From the NCBI GenBank assembly GCA_947503525.1, contig CANNEA010000002.1, forward strand, positions 1 to 64,000: a stretch of DNA of 64,000 nucleotides. Reading direction: 5' to 3'. This DNA is from an uncultured Carboxylicivirga sp. GTDB taxonomy: Bacteria > Bacteroidota > Bacteroidia > Bacteroidales > Marinilabiliaceae. Shown here piece after piece: positions 33,141 through 42,204 of the stretch; positions within the stretch are counted from its first letter, which is position 1, and each line of letters opens with the position of its first letter. Both the position numbers and the translations under genes were made by a program. Below the pieces are notes generated by a model, which was not told the origin of the DNA, made no database searches, and saw nothing but the letters and a program-made list of their open reading frames with translations.

Positions 33141-34472
33141 TTACTGTTGTTCTGCAAGTTCTTGTTCCCACTTCTTATACAAAGCCCTTAATTCATTTAC
33201 CTTCTGAGGCATGGCTTCATACAGGTTATTTCGTTCTCCTTTGTCATTAGCCAGGTTAAACAGCATGCTGTCTTTTTCAGCATTATGATCTTCCAAAACC
33301 AGTTTCCAGTCGCCATGACGTATGGCCATGTCCTTGCCTCGTTTCCAGTATAAACTTTCATGCGGACCTTCATCTTCGGCTTTTTCACCTTTGAGGTATG
33401 GTAATAAGTCCACACCATCAAAGGCATATTTCCTTTGCTTTTTTAGTCCGATATAGGACGCAATGGTAGGCAGCACATCCAGGTTAGTAACAGGTTGCTC
33501 GTACTTGCTTCCAGGCTTTATCACACCCGGCCATTTAATTATATATGGAATACGAATACCACCTTCCAGACAATCGCCTTTCCATCCTCTGAATGGACCT
33601 GTTGACGACATATCGCCCAATTGCCCTTGCGGAGATCCATTATCACTAATGAAAAAGACAATGGTATTATCCGTTAAACCTTGCTTATCCAACTCTTCGA
33701 TAAGCTGACCAATGCCATCGTCCATGGCCAGCACCATTCCGGCAAACAATCGTCGCTGACGACTCTCGATGTGCGCCACTCTCTGGATGTATTTATCGGG
33801 TACCTCCCATGGAAAATGAACTGCATTATAAGCGAGATATAAGCAAAATGGATTGCCTGATTTTTTAGGGTGATTACCTTGAATAAAATCGATGGCTTCA
33901 TTGGTAAACACCTCAGTGGTATAACCATCATAATCAACCATCTCATTATTACGAAAAATAGGCCAGTACTCGCGAATGCGTGTAAATTTCTTCTCTGCCT
34001 TATAAAATGAGTGAGAGCCATTTAAAAAACCATAAAACTCATCCCATCCACGTTGATTGGGACGAAGCGACTCATCAGCTCCCAAATGCCATTTGCCTAT
34101 AATTCCAGAATAGTAGCCTGCCGTTTTTAGTATTTCAGGAAGCATCTTCTGTTTCTTGAATAAGTCTATATTCGGATCATTATCCCGCGAATTCTGTCCA
34201 TCAGTGAAGCGTTGCTGGTACACGCCGGTAAGCAAACCACAGCGCGAAGGCGAGCAAATGGATGAAGAAACATAGGCCTGTGTAAAGTAAACACCGCTAC
34301 TGGCCAGGGCATCTATATTTGGCGTTAGTATATCATCAACACCGTGATAAGCAACATCGCCCCAACCCATATCATCAGCATATATTATGACTATATTGGG
34401 TTTTTCCTGACTGTATATGAAAGATGTCAGACACGTTAGGAACAAGAATGATATAATTATACTTTTTCTCAT
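33141..34472 (-). CDS. Sulfatase (Cys-type), signal peptide
   Basis: 443 residues with a cleavable signal peptide (about 1-21, FIYSQ), so soluble where its paralogue at 30162-31607 is lipid-anchored. ADD metal site, C73-S-P-S-R, GKWHLG, SDNGSPQGQLG, EGGIRIPYIIKWPG. Shortest of the six. The pair differs mainly at the N-terminus, pointing to duplication followed by a change of location. Lies 10 bp downstream of the sulfatase at 34483. Confidence 0.92.
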   Translation of the reverse strand: MRKSIIISFLFLTCLTSFIYSQEKPNIVIIYADDMGWGDVAYHGVDDILTPNIDALASSGVYFTQAYVSSSICSPSRCGLLTGVYQQRFTDGQNSRDNDPNIDLFKKQKMLPEILKTAGYYSGIIGKWHLGADESLRPNQRGWDEFYGFLNGSHSFYKAEKKFTRIREYWPIFRNNEMVDYDGYTTEVFTNEAIDFIQGNHPKKSGNPFCLYLAYNAVHFPWEVPDKYIQRVAHIESRQRRLFAGMVLAMDDGIGQLIEELDKQGLTDNTIVFFISDNGSPQGQLGDMSSTGPFRGWKGDCLEGGIRIPYIIKWPGVIKPGSKYEQPVTNLDVLPTIASYIGLKKQRKYAFDGVDLLPYLKGEKAEDEGPHESLYWKRGKDMAIRHGDWKLVLEDHNAEKDSMLFNLANDKGERNNLYEAMPQKVNELRALYKKWEQELAEQQ

Positions 34473-34482
34473 GCCTTATTTT

Positions 34483-35832
34483 TTAGTCTTTTTTATAATT
34501 TCCGCAATAATCGGGTTGCCAACCCCATTGAGGTTTTAGCATTTGATCTGACATATCGGTGTAAATATCCATAAGCTCCTTAAGCTTATCAGGGTGTTTT
34601 TTAGCCAGGTCGTTTTGCTCACCAATATCGGTCGCCAGATTGTAGAGTTCCCATTCGGCATGATCGCGATGTTTTAGCAATTTCCAATCGTCTTTGCGAA
34701 GGGCATGGTGCCATAGGAAGCGCCAATACAAAAACTGGTGCGGCTGTCCTTGTTTATTCCCTTGAATGTAGGGTAGCAGGTTAACACCATCAAGAAACCA
34801 TTGATTGTTAACCTGATTACCTGTAGCAGCAATGGCAGTAGGTAAAATATCCAAAGCTATTACCGGCTCATCTATTGTTTTATTTTCCGGAAGAACACCC
34901 TTCCACATCATACAGAACGGCACACGAATACCGCCTTCATAAATACTTCCTTTACATTCGCGCAAGGGCGAATTATCGGCTCTTTCACATTCTCCCCCAT
35001 TATCGCTGATGAATATGATCAAGGTATTATCCTCCAGATTCCGGGCTTTAAGCGTCGCCATTATTTTACCAATGTTTTCATCCATACAGTTGATCATGCC
35101 CAAAAAAGTTTTGCGCTTATCATCCTTTACCTGTGAAAATTTTTCGACGTATTTTTGAGGGACTTCAAACGGGCCATGCGGTGCATTAAAAGGCAGGTAT
35201 AATAAAAATGGCTTGTTTTGATCGGCATTACGCTCAATAAACAGGCAAGCTTCACGACCAAAGGCATCGGTCAGATATTCTTGTTCGGAATTAACCGGCT
35301 TAAGGTTCCTCATTAATTTCCCATGCTTATTATCATCGATATAATAAGCTGATGCTCCGTTAATAAAACCAAAGAACTTGTCGAATCCGCGGTTTGACGG
35401 ATTACGTATGGGCACCTTTTCTTCGTGCCACTTACCTATTATGGCCGTATTATATCCTAAGTCTTTAAAGTACTCTCCAAGGGTTGTTTCCCTAAGCGGA
35501 ATACCAGGTATTGTTTCTGCAGTCTGTCTATAAGGTCCGGGGTTATCCTCAAAACCAAAACGATTCTGATATCTTCCGGTAAGTAATCCTGCCCTGCTTG
35601 GTCCACACACCGGACAAGTTGTGTAGCCATTGGTAAATTTAACCCCATTGAAGGCAATCTGATCAATGTTAGGTGTTGGGTTTTCTTTACACCCCATATA
35701 TCCAACATCCTTATATCCCAGGTCATCCGCCAATATCACAACAATATTGGGCTGTGGCTCAAGCGTCTGTCCGTATATCGAAGGAATACCCAGAAGGCAT
35801 CCGCAAATAAGTTGAAATATATACTTCTTCAT
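34483..35832 (-). CDS. Sulfatase (Cys-type), signal peptide
   Basis: 449 residues, signal peptide about 1-22 (SIYGQ). ADD metal site, C76-G-P-S-R, GKWHEEK in place of GKWHLG, SDNGGECERADNSPLRECKG around the second metal loop, EGGIRVPFCMMWKG. Related to the 30162/33141 pair (GF-KFFGFINGASAYY, LPFNAPHGPFEVPQKY) but a separate branch. A 183-bp gap upstream holds an imperfect hairpin (cgggctgaa with ttcaacccg, 35964-35992), which may separate it from the GH144-like gene. Confidence 0.92.
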   Translation of the reverse strand: MKKYIFQLICGCLLGIPSIYGQTLEPQPNIVVILADDLGYKDVGYMGCKENPTPNIDQIAFNGVKFTNGYTTCPVCGPSRAGLLTGRYQNRFGFEDNPGPYRQTAETIPGIPLRETTLGEYFKDLGYNTAIIGKWHEEKVPIRNPSNRGFDKFFGFINGASAYYIDDNKHGKLMRNLKPVNSEQEYLTDAFGREACLFIERNADQNKPFLLYLPFNAPHGPFEVPQKYVEKFSQVKDDKRKTFLGMINCMDENIGKIMATLKARNLEDNTLIIFISDNGGECERADNSPLRECKGSIYEGGIRVPFCMMWKGVLPENKTIDEPVIALDILPTAIAATGNQVNNQWFLDGVNLLPYIQGNKQGQPHQFLYWRFLWHHALRKDDWKLLKHRDHAEWELYNLATDIGEQNDLAKKHPDKLKELMDIYTDMSDQMLKPQWGWQPDYCGNYKKD

Positions 35833-36015
35833 GTGATTTCCGTTTCAATGGCCACAAACCTGCTTTGCCGACCCTCTGTTATGATTCGAATGACTGAATA
35901 AGCTAATAGAGAGACCCAATCCATTTTTCAAATCGATGGAGCCTCTTGAGTGGATAAGCGGGCTGAACTTATAATTCAACCCGGTTAATTCAGACTTAAT
36001 TCTATTCTATGACGA

Positions 36016-37353
36016 TTAGTTATTCTTGGTAAGGAAACCTAATCTGTCAAGCCCTGCTTTAACATCAGTATTGGCCATAAAAAGATTCCATAACAAGCCA
36101 GTTCTGTGATTTTCTATCATAACAGGAATTGGTCCCTGGTCGATGGCCAGGTATCGTGGCAAATACCACTCAACACTATGACTGTAGGCATCATAAGGAC
36201 CATATTGGCCAACTAATGAATCTGCTTCGGTATACAAATACTTTAAAAACTGCATTGATTCGTCAGGGGTATACGGAAATGAACTAAGTGCGGCAGTAGG
36301 TGATATAACACCTAAATCACCATCCCCGGGACGATGCCCTGCATATCCTTTCATTGAATAGCTTGAGGTTAATCCCCACTGCTTAGAACCATAACCTTTA
36401 AATGACTTTGGATTATCAACACAATACTTGTAATGGATTTTTGCATGATTGCTTGTTAACTGCCAATAGTCGGCATATTCATCTTTTAAACCTTTAGGAT
36501 TAAGCCCTAAGTAGGAATAATGTGCCCAAAATAATGGTCCGATAGGAGCATCGTCGTGTTCAAAATAATTCAATACCGTAGGCAAACCATAATAAGTCGT
36601 GTCCTTAGTAATGTTGCCATTAACTGTCCATCCCTTATGATATACCGATGGTTTAATTGGATGGGTAGGTGACGAAGCTGCTAAAACATACATGATCAGA
36701 CATTCATTATAACCTCCAACGGCAAAATTCATGTCCCATCCATGCTTAGGAGACCAATGCCAATACAACACATCTTCGCCACCTTTGGTATACCAATCCC
36801 ACTCAACTTCGTGCCATAATTGATTAATATCTTTGACCAATTGCTGTTCCTCAGCATTGCCATCTTTAAAGTACTCGGCCACCGTTAGCAATCCTTGAAC
36901 CATAAAAGCGGTTTCAACCAAATCGCCACCATCATCTTTTTTACTGAAAGGAGCGACTTTTCCTGTTCTGCCATCAAGCCAATGCGGCCATGCGCCATGA
37001 AAACGGTCGGCACTTGCCAGGAAACTTACTATGCGCTGAAAGCGTTCCAGAGCTGCTTCGCGAGTTATAAAATTACGTTCTACACCCACAAGAATTGCCA
37101 TTACACCGAAGCCTGATCCACCAAGGGTAATAACATGTGAGTCGTCTTTTGGATACACATTGTCAGTATGAATACGCTCGCATGCCATTCCACTGTTTGG
37201 TTCTGCTCCTTCCCAGAAATACTGAAAAGTTTGGTATTGAACCGTATCCAATAATTGAGATTCTGTCCAGCTGATAGTGGCATTCGATTGGGTTTTTTTA
37301 GACCCACAGCTCACCAAGCCAATAATAACTATTAATAGAAGTATATATTTCAT
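36016..37353 (-). CDS. GH144-like (PF10091) lipoprotein
   Basis: 445 residues from the ATG at 37353; the 24 residues upstream in the open frame would bury the lipobox, so the later start is chosen. Lipobox LVSC (C16). A single glucoamylase-like barrel with the full set of family motifs: GGSGFGVMAILVGVERNFIT, RFHGAWPHWLDGRTGKVAPFS, GGDLVETAF, WHWSPKHGW, SPTHPI, GPLFWAHYSFLGL-like YSYLGLNP and ISPTAALSSFPYTPDESM. It is probably an endo-acting beta-glucanase anchored to the membrane, and the simplest of the four paralogues. Confidence 0.9.
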   Translation of the reverse strand: MKYILLLIVIIGLVSCGSKKTQSNATISWTESQLLDTVQYQTFQYFWEGAEPNSGMACERIHTDNVYPKDDSHVITLGGSGFGVMAILVGVERNFITREAALERFQRIVSFLASADRFHGAWPHWLDGRTGKVAPFSKKDDGGDLVETAFMVQGLLTVAEYFKDGNAEEQQLVKDINQLWHEVEWDWYTKGGEDVLYWHWSPKHGWDMNFAVGGYNECLIMYVLAASSPTHPIKPSVYHKGWTVNGNITKDTTYYGLPTVLNYFEHDDAPIGPLFWAHYSYLGLNPKGLKDEYADYWQLTSNHAKIHYKYCVDNPKSFKGYGSKQWGLTSSYSMKGYAGHRPGDGDLGVISPTAALSSFPYTPDESMQFLKYLYTEADSLVGQYGPYDAYSHSVEWYLPRYLAIDQGPIPVMIENHRTGLLWNLFMANTDVKAGLDRLGFLTKNN

Positions 37354-37457
37354 TTGTTTTTTCTTTCTATTGATACCTGCAACGAACACCTGCTTATAGC
37401 TGGGTATATTGGATATAGACGCCATCCAACTGTTCCTTCAAATTGTTCTGGTATCGA

Positions 37458-39425
37458 TTAATTGGTAAATTCTAAGGTGTTTAGTGCTTGCTCCACCTCC
37501 GGTGCCGACATAAAAAGGTTCCACAGTAATTGCGTCCGGTAGTTTTCAATCATCAGTATTATCGGACCTTGATCAATGCCAATGTTTGAGGTGGTATACC
37601 ACTCATCCTGAATACTAAATGCATCATAAAAACCGTATTGTCCCCATAAGCGATCACCAAGTCGGTAATAAAAATGCTTTAGAGCTTCCATTGACTCATC
37701 AGGCGTAAAAGGAAACGATGATAGTGCAGCCGTTGGAGTAATTACACCCCTGTCGTTTGTAGGCGAATGAGCCGAATAACCTGAATATCCATCGCTGGCA
37801 GTTAATCCCCAGCAATCCTTGCTGTAACCAACATAAGCTTTTGGATTTTGGATGCAATGTTCGCGATTTATTAAGGTATGATTAACAACCTGCTCCCAAT
37901 AACTTTCTCCTTCATCACCAACTAAATTACGCGGATCTAAACCCAGAAAAGTGTATTGTTCAAAAAATAACGGTCCTCCATAATCAGGGCCAAGTGGTAG
38001 CTTAATACCATAAAAATTCTGACCATTCAAAAACTTACCCGCTTTCCATCCACCATCGTATACTTCCTTTGTAATGCCATGTGTAGATGAAGTAGCAGCC
38101 ATAAAATAGGTGATTAAGGCTTCGTTCCAACCTTTTATCTTGTGGTTCTTTTCCCAGGCATAATTTGGTGACCAATGCCAGTACAAACCATTTTGGCCAT
38201 CCTGGCGATACCAATCCCACTCTATTTTATCCAGCATCGAATCTATTTTATCAACTAAGGTTTTCTCCTTGGCATCAGCCCCGTTTAAATACTGTCTGAC
38301 AGTCATCAATCCCATGGCCACAAAGGATGTTTCCACCAAATCACCACCATCATCTTTCTGACTAAATGGTATAACAACACCTGTTTCGCCATCCAACCAA
38401 TGCGACCAGGCGCCATGGAAACGTTCAGCTTTGTCGCCCAAAAAGTTAATCATGGTTGATAAACGTTCAACACCTTGTTCCCTTGTTATAAATCCTCTTT
38501 CGATACCAACAGGAATGGTCATTAAACCAAAGCCACTTGCCCCGGAGGCCACTGCTCTGCCGGATGTATTGCGCTCGCGGCTTAATCCACTTACCGGATG
38601 GGCAAAATCCCAGAAATATTTAAAAGTTTTCTCCTGCACTAATGTTAGCAAGTCTTCTTCACTTATTTCAGGAAACTTGTAGGTAGAATCAAGTAGGGTA
38701 AATAAATCACTTGAATAACCTTCAAAAGAAGCCCCATCGGTGCTGATCAAATTTTTTGAAATCTTAAAGGCATATTTGCTTAAATAGGTTAGTTGATCCT
38801 CACTCGACAGATGAATTGATTGATCATTATTGGAGTATTCATAGTTAATGTCAGCTACATTTAAACCGCTTAAACTAACTGCGCTTTCTAATGAGCTCCT
38901 ATCAACGGCAACGCTAAAATTCAAGGTCATATCAAGGTTAAGAGGAACATTTGGAACTATATCCATTCCTTTTGCATCCTCTTCATTAATCATTATGCTT
39001 TCAAGTTCCAGAGCACCTGCTTCTGTTTTAAAACGAATATTTAAGCCCTCGAATAATTCACCATTTGTACCAACTAATTGATTGCTAACACTAAGCTGAT
39101 ATATGGCAAAATCATTAAGTTTATTGACAGGAGTAATACTTAGTATCTTGTTATCTGAAGAGTAAGTATAATTGACCTCAACTATGGCCTGCTCCTCTAA
39201 TAATTGAACCCCAGAGGGAACTGATTCCTGATTGACTGCATTATTGAATATCAGACGTATAATAGGTAAGGTACTGACATCTTCAAGGTAAGCTTCATCA
39301 AGATCAATATTATCAGCGTTGATATATACTTCATTTAGTAATAATGGAGATATTGGATCATCTTTTTTGCATGCCAAAAGCAATACAATCACTAACGAAA
39401 CTATGCTTAGTAATCTGATATTCAT
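37458..39425 (-). CDS. GH144-like lipoprotein with Ig-like N-terminal domains
   Basis: 655 residues. Lipobox LLAC (C19). Residues about 30-245 hold two Big_5/Ig-like repeats (each starting with an I-x-L/F-N-A-V core and ending with a T or F near the loop), then the glucoamylase-like barrel (about 265-650) with GASGFGLMTIPVGIERGFIT, RFHGAWSHWLDGETG, GGDLVETSF, WHWSP and GGPLFFEQYTFLGLDP. First enzyme gene after the SusCD-lipoprotein cluster. Long N-terminal spacers are typical of surface-exposed endo-enzymes in Bacteroidota PULs, so it may make the first cut outside the cell. That is inference from layout. Confidence 0.92.
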   Translation of the reverse strand: MNIRLLSIVSLVIVLLLACKKDDPISPLLLNEVYINADNIDLDEAYLEDVSTLPIIRLIFNNAVNQESVPSGVQLLEEQAIVEVNYTYSSDNKILSITPVNKLNDFAIYQLSVSNQLVGTNGELFEGLNIRFKTEAGALELESIMINEEDAKGMDIVPNVPLNLDMTLNFSVAVDRSSLESAVSLSGLNVADINYEYSNNDQSIHLSSEDQLTYLSKYAFKISKNLISTDGASFEGYSSDLFTLLDSTYKFPEISEEDLLTLVQEKTFKYFWDFAHPVSGLSRERNTSGRAVASGASGFGLMTIPVGIERGFITREQGVERLSTMINFLGDKAERFHGAWSHWLDGETGVVIPFSQKDDGGDLVETSFVAMGLMTVRQYLNGADAKEKTLVDKIDSMLDKIEWDWYRQDGQNGLYWHWSPNYAWEKNHKIKGWNEALITYFMAATSSTHGITKEVYDGGWKAGKFLNGQNFYGIKLPLGPDYGGPLFFEQYTFLGLDPRNLVGDEGESYWEQVVNHTLINREHCIQNPKAYVGYSKDCWGLTASDGYSGYSAHSPTNDRGVITPTAALSSFPFTPDESMEALKHFYYRLGDRLWGQYGFYDAFSIQDEWYTTSNIGIDQGPIILMIENYRTQLLWNLFMSAPEVEQALNTLEFTN

Positions 39426-39441
39426 ATCGTTTTTCTTTAAT

Positions 39442-39465
39442 GGACTGCCCGAGAACGGGCAGTCC
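39442..39465 (-). terminator. Hairpin between the surface lipoprotein and enzyme genes
   Basis: A perfect 10-bp stem, ggactgcccg/cgggcagtcc, with a 4-nt loop lies in the 69-bp gap. It lacks a T-run, so it is more likely an mRNA processing or 3'-end-stabilising element that raises susCD message over enzyme message than a full terminator. Confidence 0.55.
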
Positions 39466-39494
39466 TAAAATCAAAATTAAAAACAGAGTCGAAA

Positions 39495-40574
39495 CTATTC
39501 CTCGTCTGCAATTATGGCTTTAATGTTATCCTGACTAAGCGCCGTCTGATAAAGTCTTAATTCATCATATTGACTCATGTCATTACCATGACCCCATCCA
39601 CTAAAATGCGGGCCTCCTGATGCGATGTACAGGTCTTCACAATTATCAAAACTCATTGGTTCATCAAGTGGACCTTGGGCTGCCACTTCACCATCAATAT
39701 ATACTGTTGCCTCAGAACTTGAAATGGTAATGGCTATATGAATCCATTCTGTTGTTTGTGGATTGACTGTTGCAGCGGCACCTCCATCAAACCACTGATC
39801 GGATGATCCGTTTCCAACATTAAGCTTGATCGTTTGGGCATCATCTCCTCCTTCACGGAAAAGACGGAAGCCTGCCACACGGTTATTGTTACTTCCGCCC
39901 GGACTTGCTGAAAGCATACCCGAACGACCTTGTTGAGCAATATTATACCAGAACGTTGCACTCATTTCTGAACCGGCAAACACCTCGCTTACCGGGAATG
40001 ATAAGTTGGCGGCATCATTACCCTGATAAGCTACACCTACTTTACCTTCTGATTCAAAAGTTGGTGTTCCTTCCATAGCAGCGCTATTAACTGTCGCATG
40101 ATCCAGGAAGTGATTCTGGAAACTCATGTAGAATGACTCTCCGTAAAGAGGTTCAAAATCACCCATCTGAACTACCGTAAAACTTATTAATTCGGAAGTA
40201 ACATCCTTACTGGTTTTATCCGTGGCCGTTACCTGCATCGTATACACTCCATCTTCCAAATCCAGCATATGACCATTTATAGGAGCATAACGTCGGTAAT
40301 CTTTAAAGTTTGTTACTTTATCAACTTCCTGATCATTAACCACTATTGATACGGATTCCAGTTCAATATCATCAATCGCCTCCATAACAATCGGTACACC
40401 TACTCCACTCGCTACAATTAATTGATCACCATCCTTAGGTGAACTAATATCAATAGTAGGAGCCAATTCATCGGGGCCGGGCTCAACCGACGAAATAGGA
40501 TCAATGCCTTCGTTACATGCATTCAGGGCTAATAGGATTGATAAGCTGTATATTATATATTTAAATCGTTTCAT
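39495..40574 (-). CDS. Surface glycan-binding-type lipoprotein (LamG)
   Basis: 359 residues. Lipobox LNAC (C20). An Ig-like domain (about 38-132: PTIDISSPKDGD, then EAIDDIELESVSIVVND and MQVTATD) is followed by a LamG/concanavalin-A-like domain (about 150-355: ATFWYN, then TEWIHIAITIS, ATVYIDGEVA and YDELRLYQTALS). It occupies the SusE/SusF position directly after susD, so it is probably a surface glycan-binding protein that holds substrate near the SusCD transporter. The domain call is from pattern only. Confidence 0.87.
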   Translation of the reverse strand: MKRFKYIIYSLSILLALNACNEGIDPISSVEPGPDELAPTIDISSPKDGDQLIVASGVGVPIVMEAIDDIELESVSIVVNDQEVDKVTNFKDYRRYAPINGHMLDLEDGVYTMQVTATDKTSKDVTSELISFTVVQMGDFEPLYGESFYMSFQNHFLDHATVNSAAMEGTPTFESEGKVGVAYQGNDAANLSFPVSEVFAGSEMSATFWYNIAQQGRSGMLSASPGGSNNNRVAGFRLFREGGDDAQTIKLNVGNGSSDQWFDGGAAATVNPQTTEWIHIAITISSSEATVYIDGEVAAQGPLDEPMSFDNCEDLYIASGGPHFSGWGHGNDMSQYDELRLYQTALSQDNIKAIIADEE

Positions 40575-40613
40575 TTCTTTACAATTTATTGTCGTTATTA
40601 AATGCCGTTGAAA

Positions 40614-42185
40614 TTAATTACCATCAGCATGTGCCCTTAAATTTGGCAACTGATCTAATTGTGCTAATGGATAAGGCAAGAATACTTTATCAGCTGTGAA
40701 TTGACGTATACCATCTGAATCGTCATAACGATCACTATAGTTTAATTCATCATATTTTTCGTAACGCACCATATCGTAAAAACGTGATCCAAACTCCATG
40801 GCCAACTCAGCAAATTTTTCGTCAAGAACCTCTTGTAAGCCAACACTACTGATTGGATTTAAACCAGCGCGTTCGCGTACTTCATTTACTGCTTCGTCAG
40901 CCGTCATAGTTGAACTTGTTCCCCCTTGAACCAAAGCTTCCGCATGAATTAAAAGTATCTCTGCATATCGGATTAAGGTATAGTTCTTACCATTGCCATA
41001 GTCTGTTCTTCCCGGAGTTAATTGATCCGACGGTAAATAATGCTTCCCACTGGCAAAGTTTGCACGGGCATAATCATTAACAATATCACCGGATGGTGTC
41101 GTATTACTTATCCAGGCAGGTAAATCAGCGTAATTTGGATCTTCCTTAAGTGCGTCAATCCCTTTATTGGTAAATAAAACAGATGTCTGTAAACGTGTGG
41201 TTTCGCCTCTGTCGAGCATAAACTTTATCCATTTCTGACTTGGTTCCCAAAAGCCCCATCCGCTTTTGGCTCCTTCAACTTTTGGTGTCCAGTTCTGCGA
41301 ACCAAAAAAGGCATAGAGATAGGTCTCCTGCGGTCCGGTGCTTTGACCATAATCAGAAAATTGCAGTTCCAATAAGTTCTCTCTACTCAGTTCACCATCT
41401 TTCTTAAATAATTCGTAGAAATCATCGTATAAAGAAAATTTGTTTGAAGCTATTATTTGGGAAGTTGCTTCTGCAACTGCCTGATAATTTTTCAATTCCA
41501 AATTAACCATTGCCTTTAGTGCCAATGCAGTGTATTTTGTTACACCACCCGCTACATCACTTCGTTCGCCTGGGCGCATATCCGGTAAATTTGGGATTGC
41601 TTCATCCATTAAATCTGAGACATATTGCATAACTTCATCAAAAGAAGAGACATCTGCAACCAACATGTCTGAAGGATCCGAAGATCTTGGAATCAATATA
41701 TCTCCCCAGGTACGGGCTAAATTTCTAAGCAACCAACCTTTAAGTACCATTGTTTCGGCGATGTATTGATCTGCATTTGGATTCCCCGAAAACTCTCTGT
41801 ATAACTCAATCTGTTCAACGGTATCAAACATGCGAAAGATGGTCGTATATTCCAGTCCCCACAATGAATTATACATCCAATACCCTTGGTCATAAACATA
41901 TCTATCAGTCATAAAGAATGGTTGAGCATCTCCATAACCACCGGCATTTACATCATCCCCTCTTACAGATAATAATGGAATACCTTCCCATCCACGTCTT
42001 TGATAAAATTGCGAGTAGGCACCATATAAGGGCAATATCATATCTTGAGACACGGTATAATCAACATCTTCTGTTGGCACCCTGTTCTCGAAGGGTTCAT
42101 CTAACACATCATGGCAACCAGTATTTGAAAATACAACTACGACCACGATTATCAGTGTTGCAATATATTTGTTATTGAATTTCAT
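40614..42185 (-). CDS. SusD-like glycan-binding lipoprotein
   Basis: 523 residues. Lipobox NTGC (C24). Typical RagB/SusD features: an N-terminal TPR-like helical region, RYAEILLIHAEAL, EVRERAGL, EFGSRFYDMVRY and the KVFLPYPLAQLDQLPNLRAH end. It caps the SusC barrel at the outer membrane and delivers oligosaccharides into it. It is 19 bp after susC, as in nearly all PULs. Confidence 0.96.
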   Translation of the reverse strand: MKFNNKYIATLIIVVVVVFSNTGCHDVLDEPFENRVPTEDVDYTVSQDMILPLYGAYSQFYQRRGWEGIPLLSVRGDDVNAGGYGDAQPFFMTDRYVYDQGYWMYNSLWGLEYTTIFRMFDTVEQIELYREFSGNPNADQYIAETMVLKGWLLRNLARTWGDILIPRSSDPSDMLVADVSSFDEVMQYVSDLMDEAIPNLPDMRPGERSDVAGGVTKYTALALKAMVNLELKNYQAVAEATSQIIASNKFSLYDDFYELFKKDGELSRENLLELQFSDYGQSTGPQETYLYAFFGSQNWTPKVEGAKSGWGFWEPSQKWIKFMLDRGETTRLQTSVLFTNKGIDALKEDPNYADLPAWISNTTPSGDIVNDYARANFASGKHYLPSDQLTPGRTDYGNGKNYTLIRYAEILLIHAEALVQGGTSSTMTADEAVNEVRERAGLNPISSVGLQEVLDEKFAELAMEFGSRFYDMVRYEKYDELNYSDRYDDSDGIRQFTADKVFLPYPLAQLDQLPNLRAHADGN

Positions 42186-42204
42186 ATTAATCTTATTTTA
42201 GCAA

